The position numbers and the translations under genes were made by a program. 64,000 bases of DNA, from positions 3,314,501 through 3,378,500 of the forward strand of contig NZ_CP017241.1 of the NCBI RefSeq assembly GCF_001908375.1. The letters run 5' to 3'. Positions 53,067-61,865 of the stretch are shown here, piece after piece. Below the pieces are notes generated by a model. The model searched no databases, was not told the DNA's origin, and saw only the letters and a program-made list of their open reading frames with translations. Position 1 is the stretch's first letter. The number at the start of each line of letters is the position of its first letter. The DNA comes from Rhizobium etli 8C-3. Lineage in GTDB: Bacteria; Pseudomonadota; Alphaproteobacteria; Rhizobiales; Rhizobiaceae.

Positions 53067-53522
53067 TCAGGCCCCCTCAGTCTCGATTTGCATCTGCTTG
53101 GCCAGTGCCTCGGGCAAGCGCCGTGGTCTTCCCCTGGCGTTGATGACGGCGATGATGACCTTGGCGGCGATGAGCGGTGTTTCGCCGCGGCGGATCTCCT
53201 GATGCAGCACCATCTTCGCGCCGCCTGCCTTTTCGGTGCGCGTTACGATCGTGAGAACATCGTCCATGCGGGCCGGATTCCTGAAGTCTATCTCCATGCG
53301 GTGAACGACGAAAACGAGCCCTTCCTCGTCGGCACTGATCAGCTCGCGCTGCTCAACGCCCAGGCAGCGGAGATAGTCGGTGCGGCCGCGCTCGAGAAAA
53401 TGCAGATAGCGCGCGTGATAGACGAGACCGGAAAAATCGGTGTCTTCGTAATAGACGCGCTGGATCAGTTCGTGACCCGTCTGCGTCAGCGCACCAGAAA
53501 TCGAAAAGCCGTTATCCGCCAT
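53067..53522 (-). CDS. ybgC: Acyl-CoA thioesterase YbgC
   Basis: The ATG at 53522 (GGAGA upstream) gives 151 residues of the hot-dog fold. The catalytic motif is RVYYEDTDFSGLVYHARYLHFLERGRTDYLR near residues 20-50, with the conserved Asp in DTDFSG. YbgC works on acyl-CoA or acyl-ACP in the membrane-linked Tol-Pal gene cluster. The sqdB gene diverges from it. Confidence 0.92.
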   Translation of the reverse strand: MADNGFSISGALTQTGHELIQRVYYEDTDFSGLVYHARYLHFLERGRTDYLRCLGVEQRELISADEEGLVFVVHRMEIDFRNPARMDDVLTIVTRTEKAGGAKMVLHQEIRRGETPLIAAKVIIAVINARGRPRRLPEALAKQMQIETEGA

Positions 53523-53636
53523 AATTTTCTCCAAACTCGCATGCCTGTTGGCGAGGCGCAGCAATGCCCTAGCTTTGAACAATCGTCACAGTTCTTAAGT
53601 ATCCCGATAGTGGATGAACATGCAGGAGGCAATGCG

Positions 53637-54857
53637 ATGAAGATTGCGGTGATGGGCGGAGATGGGTTTATTGGCTGGCCGACATCGCTGCATCTTTCAG
53701 ACGCGGGCCACGACGTCCACATTCTCGACAATCTCTCGCGGCGCTGGATCGACACCGAACTCGGCGTGCAATCTCTGACGCCGATGGATTCCATTCAGGA
53801 GCGAACCCGCATCTGGCATGCCGAAACCGGGCGGCGCATCCATTTCAATCTGATCGACCTTGCCAAGGACTACGAGCTTCTCAAGAAGTGGCTTGCCGAA
53901 AACCGGCCGGACGCCATCATCCATTTTGCAGAGCAGCGTGCGGCACCTTATTCGATGAAGAGCGACCGGCACAAGAACTACACCGTCAACAACAATGTCA
54001 GCGCCACGCATAACCTTTTGAACGCGCTCGTCGAACTACAGCTCGACGCCCATCTGGTCCACCTCGGCACGATGGGCGTCTACGGCTATTCGACCGTCGG
54101 CGCCGCGATCCCCGAGGGCTACCTGACCGTCGGCGTCGAAACGGCCGATGGCGACATGGCGAAACAGGAAATCCTCTATCCGTCCAATCCCGGCTCGATC
54201 TACCATATGACCAAGTGCCTGGATCAACTCCTTCTGCAGTTCTACGCGAAGAACGATGCGCTGCGCATCACCGACCTGCACCAGGGCATCGTCTGGGGCA
54301 CACATACGCAGCAGACGTGCCGCCATCCCCAACTGATCAACCGTTTCGACTATGACGGCGATTACGGCACCGTGCTGAACCGCTTTCTCATCCAGGCGGC
54401 GATCGGCTACCCGCTGACCGTGCACGGCACGGGCGGCCAGACGCGCGCCTTCATTCACATTCAGGATTCGGTCCGCTGCATCGAGCTTGCGCTGAAGAAT
54501 CCACCTGCGCGCGGCTCCCGTGTCGAGATTTTCAACCAGATGACCGAGACGCATCGGGTGCGAGATCTCGCCGAGATGATCGCCAGGATGAGCGGCGCGA
54601 AGATCGCCTGGCTTCCCAATCCGCGCAAGGAAGCGCCGGAAAACGACCTGATCGTGAAGAACGAGAAATTCCGCGACCTGGGGCTCAATCCGATCACGCT
54701 CGAGGCGGGCTTGCTCGGCGAGATCGTCGACGTCGCCAGGAAATTCGCTTACCGCGTCGACCGCTCCCGCGTTCCCGCCGTCTCCGCGTGGACGAAGGAC
54801 ATCGCCGCCACGATCGACCGCGACCCGGAAGGCAAGCGGCTGAAATCAGTGTCGTGA
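53637..54857 (+). CDS. sqdB: UDP-sulfoquinovose synthase SqdB
   Basis: The 406-residue short-chain dehydrogenase/epimerase makes UDP-sulfoquinovose from UDP-glucose and sulfite for the sulfolipid SQDG. The NAD site is AVMGGDGFIGWPTSLHL at the N-terminus. IIHFAEQRAAPYSMKS, then HLGTMGVYGYS near 140 and YHMTKCLDQLLLQFY near 185 (Tyr and Lys of the active site), are characteristic. The ATG at 53637 has AGGAGG. It heads sqdBDC, known from S. meliloti. Confidence 0.94.
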   Translation: MKIAVMGGDGFIGWPTSLHLSDAGHDVHILDNLSRRWIDTELGVQSLTPMDSIQERTRIWHAETGRRIHFNLIDLAKDYELLKKWLAENRPDAIIHFAEQRAAPYSMKSDRHKNYTVNNNVSATHNLLNALVELQLDAHLVHLGTMGVYGYSTVGAAIPEGYLTVGVETADGDMAKQEILYPSNPGSIYHMTKCLDQLLLQFYAKNDALRITDLHQGIVWGTHTQQTCRHPQLINRFDYDGDYGTVLNRFLIQAAIGYPLTVHGTGGQTRAFIHIQDSVRCIELALKNPPARGSRVEIFNQMTETHRVRDLAEMIARMSGAKIAWLPNPRKEAPENDLIVKNEKFRDLGLNPITLEAGLLGEIVDVARKFAYRVDRSRVPAVSAWTKDIAATIDRDPEGKRLKSVS

Positions 54858-54859
54858 GC

Positions 54860-55714
54860 ATGGACATGACAGAGACTGGAGCGGCCTCATCGGCAGAGCC
54901 TCCTCAACGCTACGCCTACATCACCCTCGTCACGAATGCCGACTATGCCAAGGGTGCGACCGCGCTTGTGCGCTCCCTCCGGCTCACGAAAACGGCGGCC
55001 AGTATCGTCGTGCTGCACACCGGCGGCGTGGATAACAGCGCCCTCGCCCCGCTTGCCGATCTTGGCTGCCGGCTGATCGCAGTCGCGCACCTGCCGCTTT
55101 CGGGCGCCTTCAACGACCGCCATGCCCGCGGCATGCTTCATTCCGCCGCCCCGTTTACCAAGGGCCGCAAGCCCAGTTTTCATTCGCCTCTCGACAATTT
55201 CTGCAAGCTGCGCCTGTGGCAGCTGAGCGAATACGATCGCACCGTCTTCATCGACGCCGATGCTATCGTCTTGAAGAATATCGACAAGCTCTTCGGCTAC
55301 CCCGAATTTTCCGCAGCACCGAATGTCTATGAAACGCTTGCCGACTTCCGCCGCTTGAATTCCGGCGTCTTCGTCGCAAAGCCTTGCGAAGAAACCTTTG
55401 GCCGGATGCTCGCTATGCTCGACCAGCCGGATGCCTTCTGGCGACGGACCGACCAGACCTTCCTCGAAGCCTTCTTCCCGGATTGGCACGGCCTGCCCGT
55501 CTATTTCAACATGCTTCAATATGTATGGTTCACCATGCCCGCGCTATGGGACTGGAAGAGCATTTCGGTCCTGCATTACCAATATGAAAAGCCATGGGAG
55601 AAGGATCATCCGAAGGCGGCCAGGCTCAAGCCGCTGATCGATCTCTGGCACTTCGTCCATGCCGGCAATGGCCTGCCGGACATTGCGTCCATGATGAACC
55701 CGGAGGCGAAATGA
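54860..55714 (+). CDS. sqdD: Glycosyltransferase SqdD (GT8/glycogenin-like)
   Basis: The 284-residue protein has the GT8-like core: YAYITLVTNADYAKGATALVRSL near residue 16, TVFIDADAIVLKNIDKLFG near 133 (DAD binds the metal and sugar nucleotide), and RRLNSGVFVAKPC near 167. In S. meliloti the matching gene of the sqdBDC operon moves sulfoquinovose onto diacylglycerol. The ATG at 54860 is 2 bp after the sqdB stop; 54866 is an alternative start. Confidence 0.85.
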   Translation: MDMTETGAASSAEPPQRYAYITLVTNADYAKGATALVRSLRLTKTAASIVVLHTGGVDNSALAPLADLGCRLIAVAHLPLSGAFNDRHARGMLHSAAPFTKGRKPSFHSPLDNFCKLRLWQLSEYDRTVFIDADAIVLKNIDKLFGYPEFSAAPNVYETLADFRRLNSGVFVAKPCEETFGRMLAMLDQPDAFWRRTDQTFLEAFFPDWHGLPVYFNMLQYVWFTMPALWDWKSISVLHYQYEKPWEKDHPKAARLKPLIDLWHFVHAGNGLPDIASMMNPEAK

Positions 55715-56610
55715 AGGTACTGGTATCCGGCGGGACAGGCCTGGCGGGACGCTATATCGTCGAGGAGCTGCTTTGCGCCGGATATTCGGTCATCATCGGC
55801 GGACGCCGCGCGCCATTGCCGCGCCTCTTTTCCCGTCCCGTCGAATTCGCGCCGCTTTCGCTCGATCCCGACGAGGATCATATCGAGGCCTTCGACGATG
55901 CCTATTTCTTTGTGCATGCGGCGCTCAGCCATCTACCCGGCAAGTATCGGGGCGGCGAAGGCGATGATCCGGGCGGTTTCCGTCGCCTGAACCTTGACGG
56001 CACGGTGAAGCTCTTCGACACCGCCAAGCGCGCCGGGACCCGCCGCTGCATCTTCATCTCCAGCCGCGCCGTCTACCAGGATGCGGCGCCCGGCACGGTG
56101 CTCACTGAAGCCATGGTGCCGGAGCCGGATACGCTTTACGGAGAGGTGAAGCTCGCCGGCGAGCGAGCGCTGGCCCACCTGGCCGGAGCCGGCTTTGCAG
56201 CGGCCAGCTTGCGAGCCACGGGCGTCTACGGCGGCCTGCTCCCGAACAAATGGACGGATCTTGTCAGGGATTACCTGAGCGGCAGGCCGGCGCCCGTTCG
56301 AGCCGCAACGGAAGTTCACGGCAGCGACCTCGGCCGCGCCGTGCGGCTGATGCTGGAGACGGAAAGCGCCCGCATCTCCGGCGAGGTTTTCAATGTTTCC
56401 GATCTTCTGGCCGATACCCGCGATATCTTGTCGCTCGTGCAACAGGAAACCGGCTGTCCCAATCCTCTACCTGCCTCGGCAGACAAGGCTGCCATCAATC
56501 GGATGAGCACCGAAAAGTTGCGCTCGCTCGGCTGGCTGCCGGGCGGCAAGGCGCTGTTCGAACAGACAGTCCGGCAACTGGCAGGTCCATTGCAGCATTT
56601 GCTACGGTAA
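55711..56610 (+). CDS. sqdC: SqdC-like NAD(P)-dependent reductase/epimerase
   Basis: The 299-residue protein has an extended short-chain dehydrogenase fold. The nucleotide motif is VLVSGGTGLAGRYIVEELL at the start; CIFISSRAVYQD near 113 and LYGEVKLAGERAL near 142 (Tyr-Lys pair) follow. It overlaps sqdD by ATGA. In the S. meliloti operon SqdC has an unsettled role in sulfolipid synthesis or its by-product; the name rests on gene order. Confidence 0.8.
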   Translation: MKVLVSGGTGLAGRYIVEELLCAGYSVIIGGRRAPLPRLFSRPVEFAPLSLDPDEDHIEAFDDAYFFVHAALSHLPGKYRGGEGDDPGGFRRLNLDGTVKLFDTAKRAGTRRCIFISSRAVYQDAAPGTVLTEAMVPEPDTLYGEVKLAGERALAHLAGAGFAAASLRATGVYGGLLPNKWTDLVRDYLSGRPAPVRAATEVHGSDLGRAVRLMLETESARISGEVFNVSDLLADTRDILSLVQQETGCPNPLPASADKAAINRMSTEKLRSLGWLPGGKALFEQTVRQLAGPLQHLLR

Positions 56611-56660
56611 ACTCCAGGCCGCGCCGCTTTGATGGGATTGCAAAGGCCCGCCAGCCGTTT

Positions 56661-57269
56661 ATGGTTCGCATTATGCAGCAGACGATATACAAGGAACTGA
56701 AAGCCCAGATGCGCGCCGAACGGCTTGCGCTGCGCGACGCAATCCCGCCGGAGACGCGCATCGAGAAAAGCCTGGCGATGGCGGAGCACGCTGGCGAGGC
56801 CGTGGCTTTCGATCCCGGCACGATCATTTCGGGCTTCATGCCCATCCGCTCGGAGGCAGACATCCGGCCGTTGATGGCGCGCTTTGAGGCACGCGGCGCT
56901 CGCCTCTGCGTTCCCGCCATCCTCGACAGGCAGACGATCGTCTTCCGCGAGCTCCTGCGCAGCGCGCCGCTCGTTGACACAGGCTTCGGCACTGCCGGAC
57001 CGGGAAAGGAGGCGACCGTTCTCGATCCGGAAATCATGCTCGTGCCGCTTTCGGTCTTTGACGATCGCGGCCATCGCATCGGCTATGGCGCCGGCCACTA
57101 CGACCGCGCGATCGGCCGTTTGCGGCAAAAAGGCATGCATCCGAAGCTGATCGGCATTGCATTCGACTGCCAGGAAGTGGCACATGTGCCCGACGAGCCG
57201 CATGACATAAGCCTGGATGCCATCCTGACAGAAAGCGGCCTTCGCTTTTTTGCTTCTTGGATCGGATAA
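56661..57269 (+). CDS. 5-formyltetrahydrofolate cyclo-ligase
   Basis: The enzyme, 202 residues from the ATG at 56661 (or 198 from 56673), returns 5-formyl-THF to the active folate pool using ATP. LKAQMRAERLALRDAIPPE, the central ISGFMPIRSEADIRPLM and the ATP loop GHRIGYGAGHYDRAI near 145 are family marks. It follows the sqd genes by about 50 bp and is 3 bp from the next gene, so the four or five genes may form one transcript. Neither start has a strong ribosome site. Confidence 0.87.
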   Translation: MVRIMQQTIYKELKAQMRAERLALRDAIPPETRIEKSLAMAEHAGEAVAFDPGTIISGFMPIRSEADIRPLMARFEARGARLCVPAILDRQTIVFRELLRSAPLVDTGFGTAGPGKEATVLDPEIMLVPLSVFDDRGHRIGYGAGHYDRAIGRLRQKGMHPKLIGIAFDCQEVAHVPDEPHDISLDAILTESGLRFFASWIG

Positions 57270-57272
57270 GGA

Positions 57273-58097
57273 ATGCGGCTGCTTTTTCTGGGTGACATGG
57301 TCGGCAAGACGGGGCGCACGACCGTATGGGACCGCCTGCCAGGGCTGGTTTCAGACCTGAAACTCGATTTCGTGATCGTCAACGGCGAAAACGCTGCCGG
57401 CGGTTTCGGCATCACCGAGGATATCTTCCTGGAGACGATCAATGCCGGCGCCGACGTCGTCACAACCGGAAACCACGTCTGGGACCAGAAGGACGCGGTG
57501 GCCTTTGCCGGTCGCCACGACCAGTTCCTGCGCCCGGCGAATTATCCGCAGGGAACGCCCGGTCGCGGCTCAGGGCTCTTTTATGCCCGAAGCGGAGCAC
57601 GCGTGCTCGTGGCAAACATCATGGGCCGCGTCTTCATGCATCCCGAGCTCGACGATCCCTTCAAATCCGCCGAAGCGATCCTCGATGCCTGCCCTCTGAA
57701 GGAACAGGCCGATGCAATCATCTTCGATTTCCATGCCGAGGCCACCAGCGAGAAGCAGTGCTTTGGCCATTTCGTCGATGGACGCGCCAGCTTCGTGGTC
57801 GGCACGCATACCCATGTGCCGACCGCCGACCACCAGATCCTGAACGGCGGCACGGCCTATATGTCGGATGCCGGCATGTGCGGCGACTACGACTCCTCGC
57901 TCGGCATGGACAAGGAAGAGCCGCTAAACCGCTTCATTTCCAAGATGCCGAAGGGACGTATGGAAGCTGCCACTGGCCCAGCCACGATCTGCGGTGTCGG
58001 CGTGGAGATTTCCGACTCCACGGGACTTGCTGAAAAGATTGCGCCGCTGCGGATCGGTCCGCGGCTTTCCGAAACCATCCCGGAGTTCTGGCGCTGA
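57273..58097 (+). CDS. YmdB-type metallophosphoesterase
   Basis: The 274-residue protein belongs to the TIGR00282/YmdB calcineurin-like family. Metal ligands are seen in LFLGDMVGKTGR, VNGENAAGG, TTGNHVWDQ, FDFHAEATSEK and VGTHTHVPTADHQI. In Bacillus the homologue has 2',3'-cyclic-nucleotide phosphodiesterase activity and affects development; the role in rhizobia is not known. It is directly after the folate gene. Confidence 0.88.
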   Translation: MRLLFLGDMVGKTGRTTVWDRLPGLVSDLKLDFVIVNGENAAGGFGITEDIFLETINAGADVVTTGNHVWDQKDAVAFAGRHDQFLRPANYPQGTPGRGSGLFYARSGARVLVANIMGRVFMHPELDDPFKSAEAILDACPLKEQADAIIFDFHAEATSEKQCFGHFVDGRASFVVGTHTHVPTADHQILNGGTAYMSDAGMCGDYDSSLGMDKEEPLNRFISKMPKGRMEAATGPATICGVGVEISDSTGLAEKIAPLRIGPRLSETIPEFWR

Positions 58098-58207
58098 AAA
58101 CACCCGCCGGCAACACGCAATTGTGAGCGGCCCAGCCTGATTTCGGCTGGACCGATGCATCCCCTTATCGCATCCTCGCCGCACCGTGAAAGCGCCGGAG
58201 GGGTGGC

Positions 58208-59047
58208 ATGAAGCCGCAATTGCTTATCCTCGCTATCGCATGCCTTGTGCCTCCGGCCCTGCCCCGCGCAGCCGCCGCACAAGAGGAACGGAAACCGGTC
58301 AGCCAATGCCAGGCGATCGCACAGGCAATCCCCAGGGCCAGTTTCGCAAGCTTTTCCGGTGAGACGCCGATCGTACCCGCGGTTTCGGAAGGCGATGATG
58401 TCAAGCTGACCTTCCTCGGACATTCCACTTTCGAAATCGAAACGCCGGGCGGCATCGTCATCGCAACGGATTTCAACGGCTGGTACCGGCCGGTCGTAAC
58501 ACCCGACGTGGTGACGATGAACCGGGCGCACTCCACGCACTACACGCTGAGCCCGGATCCGGCGATCAAGCACGTGCTGCACGGCTGGAGCGATGTGCCC
58601 GGAGAAAAGGCCGACATCGACCTGGTGGTCGGAGACGCCTATGTGCGCAACGTCACGACCGATATCCGCGGCGGCTACGGTGGTGCGCAGCAGGATGGAA
58701 ATTCGATCTTCATCTTCGAGAGCGCCGGGCTGTGCATCGGCCATCTCGGCCATCTGCACTATGAGCTGACCGATGCCCACTACACCGAGATCGGCCGCCT
58801 GGACATCGTCATGGTTCCGGTCGATGGCGGCCTGACCATGGGCGCCGACAGCATGAGCCGCATCATCAAGCGGCTGCGCTCGTCGCTGATACTGCCGATG
58901 CACCGCCGCGGTCCTCCGGTCGAGCGCTTCGTGTCGATGTTCGGCAAGGATTTCGATATCAGCTACGCGCCGGACGACACGATCACAGTTTCCATGCGCT
59001 CGCTGCCCAAGAAGCCGCTCATTTATGTGATGAAGGGCGCCCAATAG
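58208..59047 (+). CDS. Secreted metallo-beta-lactamase-fold hydrolase
   Basis: The 279-residue protein starts with a signal peptide (LLILAIACLVPPALPRAAAAQ). The domain is UlaG-like: VKLTFLGHSTFEIETPGGIVIATDFNG near residues 60-85, with HST in place of the classical HxHxDH motif, and CIGHLGHLHYELTD near 178. MVPVDGGLTMGADSM and SLILPMHRR follow. Substrate unknown. It may be periplasmic. It ends before a bidirectional terminator. Confidence 0.8.
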   Translation: MKPQLLILAIACLVPPALPRAAAAQEERKPVSQCQAIAQAIPRASFASFSGETPIVPAVSEGDDVKLTFLGHSTFEIETPGGIVIATDFNGWYRPVVTPDVVTMNRAHSTHYTLSPDPAIKHVLHGWSDVPGEKADIDLVVGDAYVRNVTTDIRGGYGGAQQDGNSIFIFESAGLCIGHLGHLHYELTDAHYTEIGRLDIVMVPVDGGLTMGADSMSRIIKRLRSSLILPMHRRGPPVERFVSMFGKDFDISYAPDDTITVSMRSLPKKPLIYVMKGAQ

Positions 59048-59083
59048 AGAAGACCCAAAAGCCTGAGAGCTTTGGGCTCTTCC
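59047..59083. terminator. Bidirectional terminator between convergent genes
   Basis: GAAGACCCAAAAGC and GCTTTGGGCTCTTC form an imperfect stem around a CTGA loop. It fills the 40-bp space between the metallo-beta-lactamase-fold gene and the stress protein gene, which converge here. Confidence 0.55.
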
Positions 59084-59087
59084 AGCA

Positions 59088-59591
59088 TCATGCAAATTGC
59101 AGATGGCGTTTGATGCCCACCTCCGGCAACTTGTCGTCACTGAGATTGGCCTTGGCGATCTCCCAGCCGAACTTGAGCTTGCTGCCGGTAGAAACCCAGA
59201 TCTCGGCGTCGTCCACATGCATGACGAGCATCGTCAGGTTCGGATCTTTCTTGCCCTCCTCGTACCAGGCGGCAACGACCGAATTCCAATATTGCTCGAT
59301 CCTCGAAGGATCCGGCCGGACCTCGATCTTGCCTGCCAGGGACGCGTGATAGTCGTGATCCTTGCCAATGACGCAGAAGCGCGCACGCGTTCCCGGTTTG
59401 ACGGCGCGGACGATGTCGGCATCGGATTTGGTATAGAACCAGATGGTATTGGTCTTCGGATCGGCATGCGGAGCCATCGGCTGCATGTGCATGTCGGCGC
59501 CGTCGATGCCGAGCATTCCCGCAGAAACGTCGTTCACCTGATCCCAAAGCTGCCGTGCCGGATGATCGCGCGCCTCACTAAAGCTTGCCAT
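59088..59591 (-). CDS. Pyridoxamine-phosphate-oxidase-like general stress protein
   Basis: The ATG at 59591 gives 167 residues and has GGAAGGGG upstream; an ATG at 59615 would add eight. The flavin-binding split barrel is seen in MQPMAPHADPKTNTIWFYTKSDADIV and ARFCVIGKDHDYHASLAGKIEV. The block WNSVVAAWYEEGKKDPNLTMLVMHVDDAEIW is of general stress protein 26 type. A perfect EcfG promoter upstream fits that role. It probably binds FMN or F420-like flavin; the reaction is unknown. Confidence 0.85.
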   Translation of the reverse strand: MASFSEARDHPARQLWDQVNDVSAGMLGIDGADMHMQPMAPHADPKTNTIWFYTKSDADIVRAVKPGTRARFCVIGKDHDYHASLAGKIEVRPDPSRIEQYWNSVVAAWYEEGKKDPNLTMLVMHVDDAEIWVSTGSKLKFGWEIAKANLSDDKLPEVGIKRHLQFA

Positions 59592-59627
59592 GGCCTTCCC
59601 CTTCCGTTCGGACATTTCAAGCCTTCA

Positions 59628-59652
59628 AACGTCACGTCTGCCGCTTTGTTCC
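59628..59652 (-). promoter_or_regulatory. EcfG/RpoE2-type promoter of the stress protein
   Basis: On the minus strand GGAAC (59652-59648) and CGTT (59631-59628) are 16 bp apart, an exact consensus match. The start codon lies 37 bp further. Confidence 0.8.
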
Positions 59653-59766
59653 GCAGCTTTTGCCCATCCTCGGGACACACAGACAAGCTGCTTTTCCCTT
59701 GAATGCCGCCGGCTTCGCTCTTATAAGGCCGTCCATTCCGAACAATGAGACGTGAACAGGGGTGCC

Positions 59767-60513
59767 ATGGCTGGCCATTCACAGTTTAAAAACATCATGC
59801 ATCGCAAAGGCCGTCAGGATGCCGTGCGATCGAAAATGTTCTCCAAGCTTGCGCGCGAAATCACCGTTGCCGCCAAGGCCGGCCTGCCCGACCCGACGAT
59901 GAACGCCCGCCTGCGCCTGGCAATCCAGAACGCCAAGGCACAGTCCATGCCGAGGGACAATATCGACCGCGCCATCAAGAAGGCTTCAGGCGCCGATAGC
60001 GAGAACTACGACGAGGTCCGCTACGAGGGTTACGGTCCGGGCGGCACGGCGATCATCGTCGAAGCACTGACCGACAACCGCAACCGCACCGCATCCAACG
60101 TCCGCTCGATCTTCACGAAGGCCGGCGGTGCGCTCGGCGAAACCGGCTCGGTTTCCTTCTCCTTCGACCACGTCGGCGAGATCACCTACAAGCCATCCGC
60201 CGGCGATGCCGACACGGTCATGGAAGCCGCGATCGAAGCCGGCGCCGATGACGTCGAGACCGACGAGGAAGGCCACACCATCACCTGCGCCTTCGAATCC
60301 CTTGGCGAAGTCGCCAAGGCGCTGGAGGCCGCGCTTGGCGAAGCTGAAACCGTCAAGGCCGTCTGGCGCTCCCAAAACAACGTGCCGGTGGACGAGGAAA
60401 GGGCCCAGTCGCTGATGAAGCTCATCGACAGCCTGGAAGACGATGACGACGTCCAGAACGTCTATTCGAATTTCGAAGTTTCCGAAGAAGTGCTTGCCAA
60501 GCTTTCGGCCTGA
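59767..60513 (+). CDS. YebC/PmpR-family regulator (TACO1 type)
   Basis: The 248-residue protein starts at ATG 59767 with AGGGGTG upstream. The family start [19 protein letters not shown], then [19 protein letters not shown] and [28 protein letters not shown], is clear. [23 protein letters not shown] near 85 and [14 protein letters not shown] near 125 follow. Family members act as transcription regulators or help ribosomes through proline-rich runs. A strong terminator follows. Confidence 0.93.
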   Translation: MAGHSQFKNIMHRKGRQDAVRSKMFSKLAREITVAAKAGLPDPTMNARLRLAIQNAKAQSMPRDNIDRAIKKASGADSENYDEVRYEGYGPGGTAIIVEALTDNRNRTASNVRSIFTKAGGALGETGSVSFSFDHVGEITYKPSAGDADTVMEAAIEAGADDVETDEEGHTITCAFESLGEVAKALEAALGEAETVKAVWRSQNNVPVDEERAQSLMKLIDSLEDDDDVQNVYSNFEVSEEVLAKLSA

Positions 60514-60530
60514 GCATTCGAACGACGAAC

Positions 60531-60570
60531 AAAAGACCCGGCTGCGGAAACGCTGCCGGGTCTTTTGTCT
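60531..60570 (+). terminator. Rho-independent terminator of the YebC gene
   Basis: A 12-bp stem (AAAAGACCCGGC with GCCGGGTCTTTT) encloses a loop that itself can pair (GCG/CGC), and TTTTGTCTT follows. The remaining bases to 60736 hold no clear gene. Confidence 0.9.
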
Positions 60571-60736
60571 TCAGGAGCGATGTTGGCGCAGAGCCATACC
60601 AGGCAGCCACCCGCCGCCTGATGGGCTCCCTCACTCCAGTGCTTGCCAGGCCCAGCGCGGTCAGGTCCTTGGGCGCCGAAGACCCATTCACAGGAACGAG
60701 GAAAGAAGCCGGGGAGGGTTTGGCAGGTCTGGGACC

Positions 60737-61738
60737 TTAAGCCGCAACACGCATGAAATTCCCCAGTCCCGCAAACAGCTCGACCGACTTCAGCCGCGCC
60801 TCGATGTCGTGGATCGGCATCGAGATGATGAGTTCGTCCGCCCCGGTCTCCTTCAGGAACTCGGTGACCTTCGCCTCTGACGTCTTCGGCGAACCCACGA
60901 CCGCATAGCGCAGCGTATGCTCGACATTCAGTTTCTCCATCTGCGACCAGAAACCCTCCATGTCCTCGACCGGCCGCGGGAACGGGCCGCGGACGTTGCG
61001 GCGCAGGTTGACGAACTGCTGCTGGGCGGAGGTAAAGTGATATTGCGCCTCCTCGTCGGTCGGCGCGACGGAACCCATGACGCCGGCCATGACGTAAGGC
61101 TTTTCGAGCGAGGCCGAGGGTTGGAATTTGCTGCGGTAGATATCGATCGCGTCGAGCAGCGAATCCGGAGCGAAATGCGAGGCGAAGGCGTATGGCAGGC
61201 CGAGCATTGCTGCAAGCTGCGCGCTATAAAGACTGGAGCCGAGAAGCCAGATCGGCACATGGGAATTGTGGCCGGGAACGGCAAGGATCGCCTGGTTCTC
61301 GACCGGCGCACCTAATAGCTGCTGCAGCTCGACGATATCGCTCGCAAAGTTGTGGGCGCCTGCCTCCAGATTGCGGCGGAGCGCCTGTGCCGTGCGCATA
61401 TCCGTACCCGGCGCGCGGCCAAGTCCGAGGTCGACACGGCCTGGAAAAAGCGCGGCCAATGTTCCGAACTGCTCGGCGATCACCAGCGGTGAGTGATTGG
61501 GCAGCATGATACCGCCCGAGCCGATGCGGATCCGTTTCGTTGCGGCACCGACATGGCCGATGACCACCGCAGTCGCGGCACTTGCAACCCCCGGCATGCC
61601 GTGATGCTCCGCCAGCCAAAAACGCTTGTAGCCGCACTCCTCCGCCTTCTGCGCCATGCGCGCCGAGCCTTCGAAGGATTGTTTTATCGTCGTGCCTTCG
61701 GCAACGGGCGAAAGATCGAGAATGGAAAAGGGAACCAT
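60737..61738 (-). CDS. LLM-class flavin-dependent monooxygenase (luciferase-like)
   Basis: The 333-residue protein is of the bacterial-luciferase-like family. [13 protein letters not shown] at the N-terminus, [24 protein letters not shown] near 40, [44 protein letters not shown] near 70-113 and [27 protein letters not shown] near 163 are family marks of the YhbW group. It likely uses FMNH2 and oxygen. The natural substrate is unknown. Confidence 0.88.
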   Translation of the reverse strand: MVPFSILDLSPVAEGTTIKQSFEGSARMAQKAEECGYKRFWLAEHHGMPGVASAATAVVIGHVGAATKRIRIGSGGIMLPNHSPLVIAEQFGTLAALFPGRVDLGLGRAPGTDMRTAQALRRNLEAGAHNFASDIVELQQLLGAPVENQAILAVPGHNSHVPIWLLGSSLYSAQLAAMLGLPYAFASHFAPDSLLDAIDIYRSKFQPSASLEKPYVMAGVMGSVAPTDEEAQYHFTSAQQQFVNLRRNVRGPFPRPVEDMEGFWSQMEKLNVEHTLRYAVVGSPKTSEAKVTEFLKETGADELIISMPIHDIEARLKSVELFAGLGNFMRVAA

Positions 61739-61865
61739 GGGTAAAACCTGCCGGTGATTGGAAGGACAGGTCTATGTAGGTTCACGAATGGCTCATTCCA
61801 AATGCTGCAGACGAAGAAACGGGCCGGTGTCCCGACCCTTCATCTCTTGGCTTCGTTTGTTCCGT

